From Bathymodiolus brooksi (taxonomy: Eukaryota; Mollusca; Bivalvia; Mytilida; Modiolidae), in the NCBI GenBank assembly GCA_963680875.1, contig OY804583.1:36259331-36323330 (forward strand): a stretch of 64,000 bases of DNA, given 5' to 3'. A model generated the notes under the pieces. That model ran no database searches, was not told the DNA's origin, and worked only from the letters and a program-made list of their open reading frames with translations. The number at the start of each line of letters is the position of its first letter. The first letter of the stretch is position 1. The translations under genes were made by a program, and so were the position numbers. This document shows, piece after piece, positions 43,248 to 52,749 of this stretch.

Positions 43248-43266
43248 TGACGTCATTGTGACGTCA
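43248..43266. promoter_or_regulatory. Paired CRE palindromes, 11-bp phasing
   Basis: Two perfect TGACGTCA octamers lie at 43,248-43,255 and 43,259-43,266. Read on the minus strand, the surroundings share TTCC-GAAAT, GC-CATGACGTCA and AATGACRTCA with the pair at 42,660. They may be inverted diverged copies of one element. Confidence 0.35.
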
Positions 43267-43823
43267 TGAGCGTTATTTGTTTTCTGTATTTCGTGGAATT
43301 TTGCCTGCGATATTTGGACGGTTTTCGAAGAAATTAAGCACCTCCGCAGTCGTGCACCAGAAAAATATTTTACCAGATTATTAAAATAAATAAAACACAA
43401 ATACTGCTAAAGTATTTTTTGGGTTTCACGAGGTGTTAAATTTCTTGAAAAATGACGGGAAAATGTTCAAATATTCCAAGCGCTTAGATGACGTTTTGAT
43501 ATTGAGAAGCAATCTTTGCCGTAAAAAACGATGGTATGTCGGCACGTAACAGTTATATACAAATGTAAGATAGAAATAAAATAAACACCACTTCATCCAA
43601 AATAGTTTTTTTTTCATAAGCCCCCAATTATTGATTATATATTTTCTTCCGGAATACTGAAATAGTTATTACTACAGGGATACGGAGGTAACGGGTTTTA
43701 TGATCTATCGATGCTACTTCTAAAATGAAGAAAAATAGTTTGATCCAAAAGGAGTAGATATTTTTTGGGCACAATCCAACAGATAGCTCTCACATTATGA
43801 CCCAAAGGTGTTTTATGTTATGG

Positions 43824-44425
43824 ACTACATACACAAACGTTTGATCCATCATTTGTCCATTGGAGGTTAGGTGCTTAACACCACTTTCAAAAATATTTCA
43901 GTTACTACTTTTGTGGCGGAAATTGGAGTACCCAGAGAAATCCACAGACCTGTCGCAAGTCACTGACAAACTTTATCACATAATGTTTTATCGAGTACAC
44001 CTCACCATGAATGGGGTTCAAACTCACAACTTAAGTGGTGATAGGCAATGATTGCACAGGTAGTTGTAAATTCAACTACCATACGACCACGACGGTTCAA
44101 GTTCAGTTAAGATGAAAAGTAATTGTTTTATTGATATTGATGGAATTTATGATTATCACTGTTTATAATTGGTTTGCTGAAAGTAGGTTTTTTGTTGGGG
44201 TTCATTGGATGGAATTTGCAGACGCAACGTTAGGCATATCAGAACAATACCTTTTTTTTTGCCACCAGACTGGGATGGTTGGCCACTGAATTCACATCAC
44301 ATTTTCATAAATTATATAAAGTTTCCCCTTTTGCGCCCAAATTAAACTTTTAACTTCTATTAGTTCCATTCTCTTAAATCAACCTCCAATGGACAAATGA
44401 TGGATCAAAAGTTTGTGTATGTAGT
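43824..44425. mobile_element. 602-bp element with 45-bp terminal inverted repeats
   Basis: The left end 43,824-43,868 (starting ACTACATACACAAACGTTTG) is the reverse complement of the right end 44,381-44,425 with one mismatch in 45. The inversion stops abruptly on both sides. The interior carries a tRNA-headed SINE body (43,863-44,098) and a stretch with a T10 run, with no transposase. This is the structure of a non-autonomous terminal-inverted-repeat DNA element or foldback element. No target-site duplication is apparent in the immediate flanks, so the superfamily is unassigned. Confidence 0.7.
43863..44098 (-). mobile_element. tRNA-headed SINE, minus strand, inside the inverted-repeat element
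   Basis: From 44,098 on the minus strand: GTCGTGGTCGTATGGTAG (A-box region), then GAGTTTGAACCCC (B box, near 44,010-44,030), GTCAGTGACTTGCGACAG, TCTCTGGGTACTCCAATTTC and finally AAGTGGTGTTAAGCACC. The closest relative in the window is the plus-strand copy at 57,110-57,350. It overlaps the left terminal inverted repeat by a few bases, so it either inserted there or supplied the end of the larger element. Confidence 0.72.
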
Positions 44426-44427
44426 GC

Positions 44428-44922
44428 ATTGAAAATGCGTTCTGTCATGTGCATAAGTTATTGTTTGCATGATTGACAGACACTATTCATCATATTGTTT
44501 TCTAGCTTCTGAACTGTCGATCGAGAAAAAAATAAAATATTCTAGACAGGCAGCAAATAGCCAGTCAATGGGGTTTGCAATTAATATTTCGCATGCACAA
44601 TAGCGACCCCACACCACAAGGTGTGGAAAATAGAAATATTCTTCTGTGGATTAAATGCGTATTTACTGCATTACATGTAAACTGTATGATTCTGTTTGAT
44701 AAAGTCCTTTAACTAGAACAGGAACAAAATGTACACTTGAGTGAAACAGTGTTGTAATAAAAGATCGTGGACGTGATGTACGAGTACAAGTATTACAGAA
44801 TGTCAAGGTATATTTTAAATGAGGTTGAAACAAGTCACCATTTGATATTAATTCGATTGTATTTCATTTTGACGATTCTAATTACGGAAGACGATCACAA
44901 CCATATTGTTTTTTATTGGATT
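44428..44922 (+). repeat. ATTTCGC dispersed element, copy D (longest reference copy)
   Basis: It begins with TTGAAAATGCGTTCTGTCA right after the terminal inverted repeat ending at 44,425. It contains GTTTTCTAGC (44,497), TCAATGGGGTTTGCAATTAA plus TATTTCGCATGCACAATAGC, then a perfect 7-bp hairpin CCACACC-ACAA-GGTGTGG (about 44,609-44,626), and continues colinear with 41,064-41,560 to about 44,922. No coding capacity. The hairpin is compatible with a Helitron-like 3' signal, but no CTRR terminus is established. Confidence 0.78.
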
Positions 44923-45290
44923 AAAATTATAGCTGTATAATAATGTATAATATCCTATTATTATTAGAATCCTAAAATGACTGCGAATTTGACATAAATA
45001 AAATAACAAATGGCTTCCTCTAGGAAAACGCCGACTTTATGTGAAAGGGACACCAGACAATTCTGATAGCAACAGTTTATTAGGAGTGTTGTTGTTGGTT
45101 TGTCACAAAGCAAAATAATATCTACCATCTCCTCTTTTTCTAGTGACAATCAAAACAATCATACATAGACTCATGGCAGCGACACACATTTTACCTACAC
45201 GATTAATCATATGGTTGTAAACTTGTTCTCATCATAAATATATATGAAATACTTGATTGTAAAACAATTATCTATCGACAACCACTTTCT
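44923..45290. other. Unassigned stretch
   Basis: No feature supported. A 61-codon reverse-strand frame at 44,964-45,149 has no recognised domain. Confidence 0.4.
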
Positions 45291-45797
45291 ACACGGCCGG
45301 TAATCGACACAAGCAGAACAGTTGGTTCTGCAAAGAAATTCGTGAGGATAACTTCCGGTTTTGGTGGAGGAGAGTTCACGAAGACGCTTCGCAAGGTATG
45401 TACATGTCAAAAATTGAAATTTTCTTTTTTACTGCTCAAATATTGCAAAATCAGAGAATGCTATGCTGTGGCGAATGCTTTCACGATTAGAAGCATGCAT
45501 AGTTTATTCTTGTATATGAAGTGTAACTCTCGCAAAATCAATCGTCCCACGAAAAACATGACGAAAATTGTGACACTCTTACATTTATAAGTTGTTCTTG
45601 ACAAAGATGCAAGTTAAATTTTCAATATTTTTTCATCATGGGAGTCTAAATGTAATCGGTGATAAATTCCGATTCGTCAGAAGTAAATTGAAGTCTAGAT
45701 AAATCTACAAACTGTCAATTTTCTCGTTTTCCTGCTTGAGGAGATCGGTTCTGATAGAGCACATTGCGAATGCATGAGGAGATTTGCTAGTTTTGGT
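45291..45797 (+). repeat. Left arm of a 507-bp long inverted repeat
   Basis: The reverse complement of 46,814-47,320 with scattered substitutions and single-base indels. The arms start at CGGCCGGTAATCGACACAAG and end at GGAGATTTGCTAGTTTT. An 82-codon frame starting MRITSGFGGGEFTKTL (45,342-45,590) is kept in both arms with three or so replacements. However CGCAAG/GTATGT at about 45,391 fits a splice-donor consensus, and CTTCCGG at 45,352 (CCGGAAGT on the other strand) is an ETS-type motif, so the outer part may descend from a promoter and first exon. No gene is identified. Confidence 0.85.
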
Positions 45798-46813
45798 ACG
45801 ACACATGCAACCACTGTATAATCACAAATTGTGCATGTCTGTCTGGTAATAAATTCACGAACTGATGCCCCTCTTCCCGTCGGGTTTTTAAAAGTATAAA
45901 AGTAATATTTCATTGTTCATGGGCTGTCCACCTAGAAAGAAACATTTCATTTAAGGAATCAATTCATAATTGTAACTGCGGTTTCCCATGATTTAACTTG
46001 TCATTATTGATCATTTGTTGTTTGTGACAACTTCCATTGTGTATTGGACACACAAGATTAACTTCCCTTACATTGGAAAAAATTGAAAATGCACTGTAAG
46101 ATAATTTTATAATCAAGAATAATTAAACTTAATGTGAATCATATCTTTATAATTTCTAATACAAATGATACACTCTAAATTAAATATCATACAGTTGAGA
46201 ATAATATTAATTTGTGGTTTGTTTTTCCATTATGTAGTGTGTTATGTGTACACACTTGTAAATAAAAAAGATCTTTGTTAGTAGTGGTTACAAGATGTAA
46301 AGCGCTTTACCGATTTTAAGGATATGTCCACAGTGTAATTGACATATTGTGTTTAATTTATTCATGACTACTAGCACTAAGTGAATGTTTATTTACGTTA
46401 GACCTATATGTATGTGCTGAAATCATGTAATATTATAACTTTAGGAGATCTGCGGTGAAGTTTCCGTCATCTTTAGTAAAAAAGTTGCGCCGAATAGATG
46501 TGGAAACCCGTTTGAAAGGATATAAATATTTTGAAATTGAAAGAGATTTTTTTTAATAAACTTGGTGTCCTGATTGATCGGGATTTTAAATTTGGTGTAC
46601 TGCTGCTTGTTTTTGTTCGTTTCTTGGCGGTGATACAGGCAATCTATATCGAAATGGTTTTTTGTAAAGAGTCAATGTCAGTCCCCTTTTCCTCTTTCCC
46701 TTGAATCCTGGCATCTCGTGAAAGTGGACAGAGAATAGTTTATTTTGATTTAGAGTATTTATCAGTTTTGTGTTTAAAAGTGTCAATTTATCAATTTTGC
46801 AGAAAACAATTAA
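45798..46813. other. 1.0-kb spacer between the inverted arms
   Basis: AT-rich; no transposase, RNA gene or tandem repeat recognised. Reverse-strand frames 45,695-45,913 and 46,586-46,825 (72 and 79 codons) overlap the arms and have no recognised domain. A short palindromic TGTGTACACA lies at about 46,236. Confidence 0.5.
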
Positions 46814-47320
46814 CAAAACTAGCAAATCTCCTCATGCATTCGCAATGTGCTCTATCAGGACCGATCTCCTCAAGCAGGAAAACGAGAAAATTGACAGTTT
46901 GTAGATTTATCTAGACTTCAATTTACTTCTGACGAATTGGAATTTATCCCTGATTACATTTAGACACCCATGATGAAAAAATATTGAAAATTTAACTTGC
47001 ATTTTTGTCAAGAACAACTTATAAATGTACAAGTGTCACAATTTTCGTTATGTTTTTCGTGGGACGATTGATTTTGCGAGAGTTACACTTCATATACAAG
47101 AATAAACTATACATGTTTCTAATCGTGAAAGCATTCGCCACAGCATAGCATTCTCTGATTTTGCAATATTTTAGCAGTAAAAAAGAAAATTTCAATTTTT
47201 GACATGTACATACCTTGCGAAGCGTCTTCGTGAACTCTCCTCCACCAAAACCGGAAGTTATCCTCACGAATTTCTTTGCAGAACCAACTGTTCTGCTTGT
47301 GCCGATTACCAGCCGTGTTC
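46814..47320 (-). repeat. Right arm of the 507-bp long inverted repeat
   Basis: Inverted partner of 45,291-45,797. With the spacer it forms a 2,030-bp palindromic structure. The flanks outside 45,291 and 47,320 are not related, so the arms have discrete outer ends, as in foldback elements or long-TIR DNA transposons. No target-site duplication was found by eye. Confidence 0.85.
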
Positions 47321-47729
47321 TATGGGATATCTGATTCCAAGGCTTGTTATCAGTTTATAAAAAAAATAATAATTGTCACAGGGTCCTAGCTAAAATCGTT
47401 ACACATTAAACATTTGTTTCACACCATTTCCCAAAATATTTCCATATTATAAAAAAAAGCGATATTTAAATATTAGACTTCTCTCAACCCGCACCTTGGC
47501 ATTTTTTTTTCTATAGATTTGCGATGGTTGTCCGTAAAAATTATTGGAATATATCATCGCATTGGTTGTCGTTAAGAATAAAGTACGGTTAAAAAAGTGT
47601 TTAAAAAAATTTCAAATATGACAAAGTTCTATTGTCCAAATAAATCTATCTATTACTTCTTTAAGATTAATACTAAAATTTCGACCAGTTTTCGACGATC
47701 AATGTTAATAAGTTTCTGAATTGATGTCC
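47321..47729. other. Unassigned stretch
   Basis: AT-rich; no supported feature. A phrase TTTTCGACGATCAATG precedes the MITE-like element. Confidence 0.4.
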
Positions 47730-47730
47730 C

Positions 47731-47916
47731 AGGGGCGGATCCAGGGGGGAGGGCGCACCCGGTGCGCGCCCCTACTCTACAATTGGAAAAAATATGATTT
47801 TTTTGGCGTAAAATCGTGATTTTTCACACGAAATACCCCAAAATTTTCGCACCTCCCTCCGCTCGGCGCAATTTTTTTAAGTGCGTCCCCCAACTTGAAA
47901 TCCTGGATCCGCCCCT
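47731..47916. mobile_element. 186-bp MITE-like element with 15-bp terminal inverted repeats
   Basis: The left end AGGGGCGGATCCAGG (47,731-47,745) is exactly inverted at the right end CCTGGATCCGCCCCT (47,902-47,916). The interior is GC-rich at the left, with an inverted GGGCGCACC/GGTGCGCGCCC pair, and then AT-rich. It is too small to code for anything. Short elements with GGGGCGGATCCAG ends are widespread in animal genomes (from memory). No clear target-site duplication is seen, so the superfamily is left open. Confidence 0.82.
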
Positions 47917-48614
47917 ATTGACCTCAATATGTACATTATCAATGTCATAGCAGACGATGAATCCAAAATTGGTCTGTATGAGATATATTTTTTAAATGAT
48001 TAAAGTTTGTTAAGGTGACGAAAAAATGAATTACGAAAAACTACAATTTGAACGTGAAATAATAGATGTGGTACGTAGTTCTTACATTTAAAGATGACAT
48101 TTTCAGATCAGATTTCTTGAGATCATTCATGCAATTTCAGCATCATAATATAACCTCTGACAAATGAAGCGATCAAAATAATAAGAGTTTTTATCACGTG
48201 AAACAAACCGTCGAAAACAGGAGACCGTCGAAAATGGGTGACGTTGCGACATTACTATTCGTTCACTTTAATTTCATAATACAGCTTCGGAACATGTTTT
48301 TATTCCTGAAATCAATCCACATTGCATATTAAGTCAAATTTATACTTTGTTTATTGAGTTTTATTATGCTTTGTTTTTTTTTGTTTTTTATAGATATGCA
48401 TTATAATACAATGATACGTACGTTCTGTATAATGAAAAAAATGACGTTCACTGCTTTTCATTACCTGAATTTGTCGATCCGCTGTGAGGAATTAGATACA
48501 CATATTAACTAACTGTATTTATTTCTGAAAAGTACATATTGTAAATACATTTTGGAGAAAATTTTATCGACATCTGAGGTGGGGCCGATTTTGGCCCTTA
48601 TAGCTCCCAGTCCT
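47917..48614. other. Unassigned AT-rich stretch
   Basis: No gene or repeat supported. Near 48,582 the phrase GGGGCCGATTTTGGCCC-TATAG precedes the LINE fragment, echoing 42,541 and 43,126, and may be part of that element lineage. Confidence 0.4.
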
Positions 48615-49050
48615 TTAGCAAAAAATGGAAAATTTGTCCAGAATTAAAACTCGAAAAATAAAACTGGTTGATATATCTCTGGTATCAAATTGTAATAATT
48701 TTATTAAGCCAACAGATCTGAAAGAGAAATGCATACAGAAGATTATCAATGCACATGTATTACCTAAAGCATAGATAACATGCGTAAATTATTATGATAA
48801 GGAAATTAACAGGCGGAAATTTGGGAAAATTTAAAAAAAAAAAAACATACCTTAAATATAAGATTTCTGAGTTTCAATGGAAATCAATCCATAACATAGT
48901 AAATACTGCATGTAGATTAAACAGAATGGGATTATCTCAGGTTAAAGGTTATTGTTATTTTTGTAAAACTCATCTTGCAACACAACAACAACGTTTATTT
49001 TATAGTTGTAAATTAACATTTCCTGATATATTCAAACTTAATCTTTGAGG
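48615..49050 (+). mobile_element. LINE pol fragment, C-terminal end (degenerate)
   Basis: Forward translation gives RIKTRKIKLVDISLVSNCNN from about 48,640, homologous to the fragment at 42,400. After a stop (near 48,768) and a frame change it gives TYLKYKISEFQWKSIHNIVN, TACRLNRMGLSQ, then a Cys motif GYCYFCKTHL (48,945-48,974) and LFYSCKLTF. The EFQWKSIHNIV-T block followed by CxxC and a later F-C is the usual C-terminal Cys-rich (zf-RVT-like) region of L1/Tx1-type non-LTR pol proteins. The usual His between the Cys pairs is not evident. A 13-A run at about 48,833 sits at the frame change. Confidence 0.75.
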
Positions 49051-49113
49051 TAAATAATGTAACATTTGACGAAAAACCAGTATGATTTTAGGCTAAGAAA
49101 AGTGTACAGACAA

Positions 49114-49134
49114 GGGGGGGGGGGGGGGGGTGGG
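49114..49134 (+). repeat. G17 homopolymer tract
   Basis: Seventeen consecutive G (49,114-49,130), then TGGG. It can form a G-quadruplex in principle. Its exact length is likely uncertain in any assembly. Confidence 0.9.
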
Positions 49135-49224
49135 TAATTTTTGGAAATATACTTATATATTTCGCCATATGGACAATTTTGGTTGTAGTAATTTGCATAT
49201 TAATTTAATTAAACAGCAAAATAA

Positions 49225-49325
49225 TTAGATTCCGGACGCCCTTCAATGGGGTTTGTAATTACTATTTCGCATGTCCAATAGCGACTTCCCTTCAACCTTA
49301 AGGCAGAAGGACAATCGCAAAGAAA
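49225..49325 (+). repeat. ATTTCGC dispersed element, copy E (short form)
   Basis: It aligns with 15,357-15,460 over its full length and is followed after about 100 bp by a 43-bp minisatellite. In both short-form copies the element lies beside a tandem array. Confidence 0.8.
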
Positions 49326-49419
49326 AAAGCGATTTGAGTTTTATGAGAGTGTCCTGCATTGGACTTCTAGTAGATACAAAGGTATTGTACTGAAGCGACT
49401 GTGTCTATAAATAGACAGA

Positions 49420-49705
49420 AACAGACCCATTGACCGATTTGTTCGGTCTACTGATGAAAAACGACAGACTCATTGACCTATATTTCTCGCCTATTACATG
49501 ACAACGACAGACGCATTGACCTATTTTTCTCGTCTTTTGACGGACAACGAATACACATTGACCTACTTTTCTCGTCTATTGACGGACATCGACAGACGCA
49601 TTGACCTACAGTTTTCGTCTATTGACACAACGACAGACCCATTTACCTATTTATCTCGTTTATTGTCGGACAACGTCAATATGCATTGACCTATTTTTCT
49701 CCATA
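49420..49705. repeat. 43-bp minisatellite, about seven units
   Basis: CATTGACC or its variant recurs at 49,428, 49,471, 49,514, 49,556, 49,599, 49,640 and 49,684 (spacing 41-44). Units read roughly CGACAGACGCATTGACCTA, TTTTTCTCGTCTATTGACGG, ACAA. Substantial divergence between units indicates an old array. The 63-codon frame at 49,498-49,689 is a repeat product. Confidence 0.88.
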
Positions 49706-51285
49706 TTTGGATAAAGTAGTCCGCTAATTTAGGTGACATAGATTTTACTAACTTACCAAGGTTCGTGGGTATGACAAGATATACGAGCGTTTTCTATCCC
49801 CGCAATTCACAGTCCAAACGCCCCACCAACACACACTGGCATATTCTTTATATACAAAGATGACATCTTGTCAATATATCTGTCTTTAGTATTGAATTAG
49901 TATTTGTATAGGTAGATGAACAAGCTTACCAATAGAAAACTGGCATGCATATGGATACGATGTGTGCCTTCAAAAATACTTTAGGTACAAAAAAAACGAG
50001 AATAACAAGATCTTGAGCAAACGGTTGAACAAAATAATAAACGACAAAAAAACAATGAAAAGCAAATGAATGAATGAAAACGTATTTAGGGTGGATAAGC
50101 TGCTCCATTTGGGACTTTACATTCGTCATACCTTCATGTTGGAGTATATAATTTAGCCAAACAACGATTGTATTATAGGAGATGACAATGGAAACATATT
50201 CTACGGAGACTCCGGGGACGGGGGGGGGGGGGGGGGGGGGGGGGGTGGGGGGTTGGGGGGGGGGGGGTGTTGCATTTCATATTTCAGTTTTGTTATCTAT
50301 CTATGCATTTGGTACTGATACTTAACTATAAGAAATCATGCAACAACCATTTCTGTAAGTAATTTCTATCATATTCTATATTTCAAAAAACTAACACACG
50401 ACTTAATCTGAGGAAATGCGTTGCTTGTTAATAAACATTGACTTTGAATGACACAAACAATTGATTATTGAAGGGGGCTTTCAACACTTTAGTTTAGTTT
50501 TAAAATTATTATAGGAAAACTCACACAACACCAGTCCGACTATTGTACCGTAAATAGTATGTCTTATATCTAGGACAAAATATTGATCAAGGTTATTTGT
50601 TTTTTGTCTTCTTGCTTTAAGATTTTATTATACAAAATTTAAAATACACTGTCTTAATTAGATAAAAATAAACTAATTATTATGTTTTACACTTTTAAAT
50701 AAAACTATTTGATTTTTTTACATTTTTATTTTCCATTACCTACAATGTTGTGAAAATTCAAAATCTTGCAAAAGTTGACAAAAATAAAATTGATCATGAA
50801 TGACTGATGTTTATAATAAGTAAATTCCGTTACCTTTGTGTTATTCACTGTGAAACATGTTCGTACCACTCAAATGACGGACCAGTTGATTGCCATGTAC
50901 ACACTTCCACGATCCATTATTATCGGATAAAGGGAGTTTAACTACCACTCGATAGACTCTGATCACGACTTTCGCTTATCTCCCCTGCTTCAAGGACTAT
51001 TAATTCCTTTTATGTTCATTATTCTGAATACATTTATGTATATTCTATTGTATTTACAAAATAATAGTATAATGTAAATAGTTTTTTATCAACCATTTAT
51101 TGTCACGACGATATGCAACATGAACATGGGTAGAAATAAATATATATGTTAATCGTTACACCACACAGTTCCTGCTAAAAAAATAAGTACATACCACAAT
51201 GAATGTAACTTGAAGTAACACTGTACACATATCAGTACTTATCAATTACTGAAGCTGAAACATATTAATTAAGGAACTCAAATTC
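49706..51285. other. AT-rich stretch with a G-tract, no gene seen
   Basis: About 1.6 kb. Apart from the G-tract at 50,220 no repeat, RNA or coding feature is supported. The 67-codon reverse-strand frame at 49,926-50,129 has no recognised domain. Confidence 0.5.
50220..50268 (+). repeat. 49-bp G-tract (26 G, 6 G, 13 G)
   Basis: G26 (50,220-50,245), T, G6, TT, G13, then TG. This gives four or more G-runs with short T interruptions, a strong G-quadruplex former on the plus strand. Length is prone to sequencing error. Confidence 0.9.
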
Positions 51286-52085
51286 AACTATCCATAACGT
51301 CATAGTCTTAACACTACATGTCCAACTATCCATACGGACAGAATTACTAACACTACCTAAGTGAAGCTATCCATACAGACAGAATTACTAACACTACCTA
51401 AGTGAAGCTATCCATACCAACAGAATTGGTAACACTACTTATGTGAAGCTATCCATACGAACAGAATTGGTAACACTACATAAGTGAAGCTATCCATACG
51501 AACATAATTACTAACACTCCTTAAGTGAAGCTATCCATACCAACAGAATTGGTAACACTACTTATGTGAAGCTATCCATACGAACAGAATTGGTAACACT
51601 ACATAAGTGAAGCTATCCATACGAACATAATTACTAACACTCCTTAAGTGAAGCTATCCATACGACAGAATTACTAACACTAATTAAGTGAAGCTATCCA
51701 TACGAACATAATTACTAACACTACTCAAGTGAAGCTATCTATACGGACAGAAATACTAACGCTACTTAAGTGAAGCTATTCATACGGACAGAAATACTAA
51801 CGCTACTTAAGTGAAGCTATCCATACGAACAGAATTGGTAACACTACATAAGTGAAGCTATCCATACAGACAGAATTACTAACACTACCTAAGTGAAGCT
51901 ATCCATACAGACAGAAATACTAACGCTACTTAAGTGAAGCTATCCATACGAACAGAATTGGTAACACTACATAAGTGAAGCTATCTATACGAACAGAATT
52001 GGTAACACTACTTAAGTGAAACTATCCATACGAACAGAAATACTAACACTACTTAAATGAAGCTATCTATACGGACAGAATGTTT
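51286..52085. repeat. Second 41-bp satellite (CTATCCATACG type)
   Basis: Head-to-tail units CTATCCATACGGACAGAATT, then ACTAACACTACCTAAGTGAAG. Starts at 51,326, 51,367 and 51,408 confirm the 41-bp period; about 19 units. A three-unit block (51,408-51,530) is repeated immediately (51,531-51,653), a local 123-bp higher-order repeat. The sequence is unrelated to the 41-bp satellite at 15,755-41,063 despite the equal period. Confidence 0.93.
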
Positions 52086-52545
52086 AGCAAAACATAAGTC
52101 CGACAACCAATCCGGTCACAATTATTAACACTACATAATGGCATCTATCCATCCTGACAGAGTTGCTACCAAAACATAAGTCTAACTACCAAAAAGGTCA
52201 GAATGTTTCCCACAACATAAGTCCGACTATCCATCATGTTAGAATTGTTAGCACAACATGGCACGACAACTTCCCATCCGATAAGAATTTTCAACACACC
52301 ATAAGTCCAACTACCAACCCGGTCTGCATTTTGAACACAACATAAGTCTAGCTACACATCCGTTCAAAATTGTTATCACAACATATGTACAGCTGCTCAT
52401 CATGTCAGAATTGTTAAATACAACATGAAACTACAACTACCGATCATGTCAGAATCATTAACACAACATGAAAATAAAACTACTCAACCGGTAAGAATTT
52501 TTAACACAATATAAATTCAACTAACCATCAAATCATATTTTTAGC
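52086..52545. repeat. Diverged end of the second 41-bp satellite
   Basis: Recognisable but decayed units of about 40-43 bp, with motifs CATAAGTCCGACTA-CCAT and GTCAGAATTGTTA-CACAACAT. Identity to the consensus falls steadily to the right, ending near 52,545. Confidence 0.75.
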
Positions 52546-52749
52546 ACAAAGCGCGACATATGCGCTTTACATATCAGGTCATGTATTTTCAACAGCTAAT
52601 ACCAATGTTTATGGAAGTTGACTGGTGCATGTATTTTGTATTTATTGTGTAAATGGATGTCTCTGGTTTTGCATAATGTTTTCGATATATGCCATATCGG
52701 CATGCTCATGAGAAATATTTGTATTTACCTTATAAGTGTTTTTAAATTG
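52546..52749. other. Spacer between satellites
   Basis: About 200 bp, no feature recognised. Confidence 0.4.

Larger units (their letters stand above)
42540..43823. other. AT-rich stretch, no gene seen
   Basis: No supported gene. Reverse-strand frames at 42,743-42,964, 43,200-43,400 and 43,426-43,617 (63-73 codons) have no recognised domain. The notable content is two paired CRE-like sites, listed separately, and a GGCCCCA-type phrase near 42,541 and 43,126 that is shared loosely with 48,582. Confidence 0.5.

Noticed and set aside
45342..47267. 82-codon frame present in both inverted arms taken as a duplicated gene
   Set aside because: It is short, with no recognised domain, and a splice-donor-like site interrupts it. 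Preservation is expected from the similarity of the arms. Kept only as a note in the arm entry.
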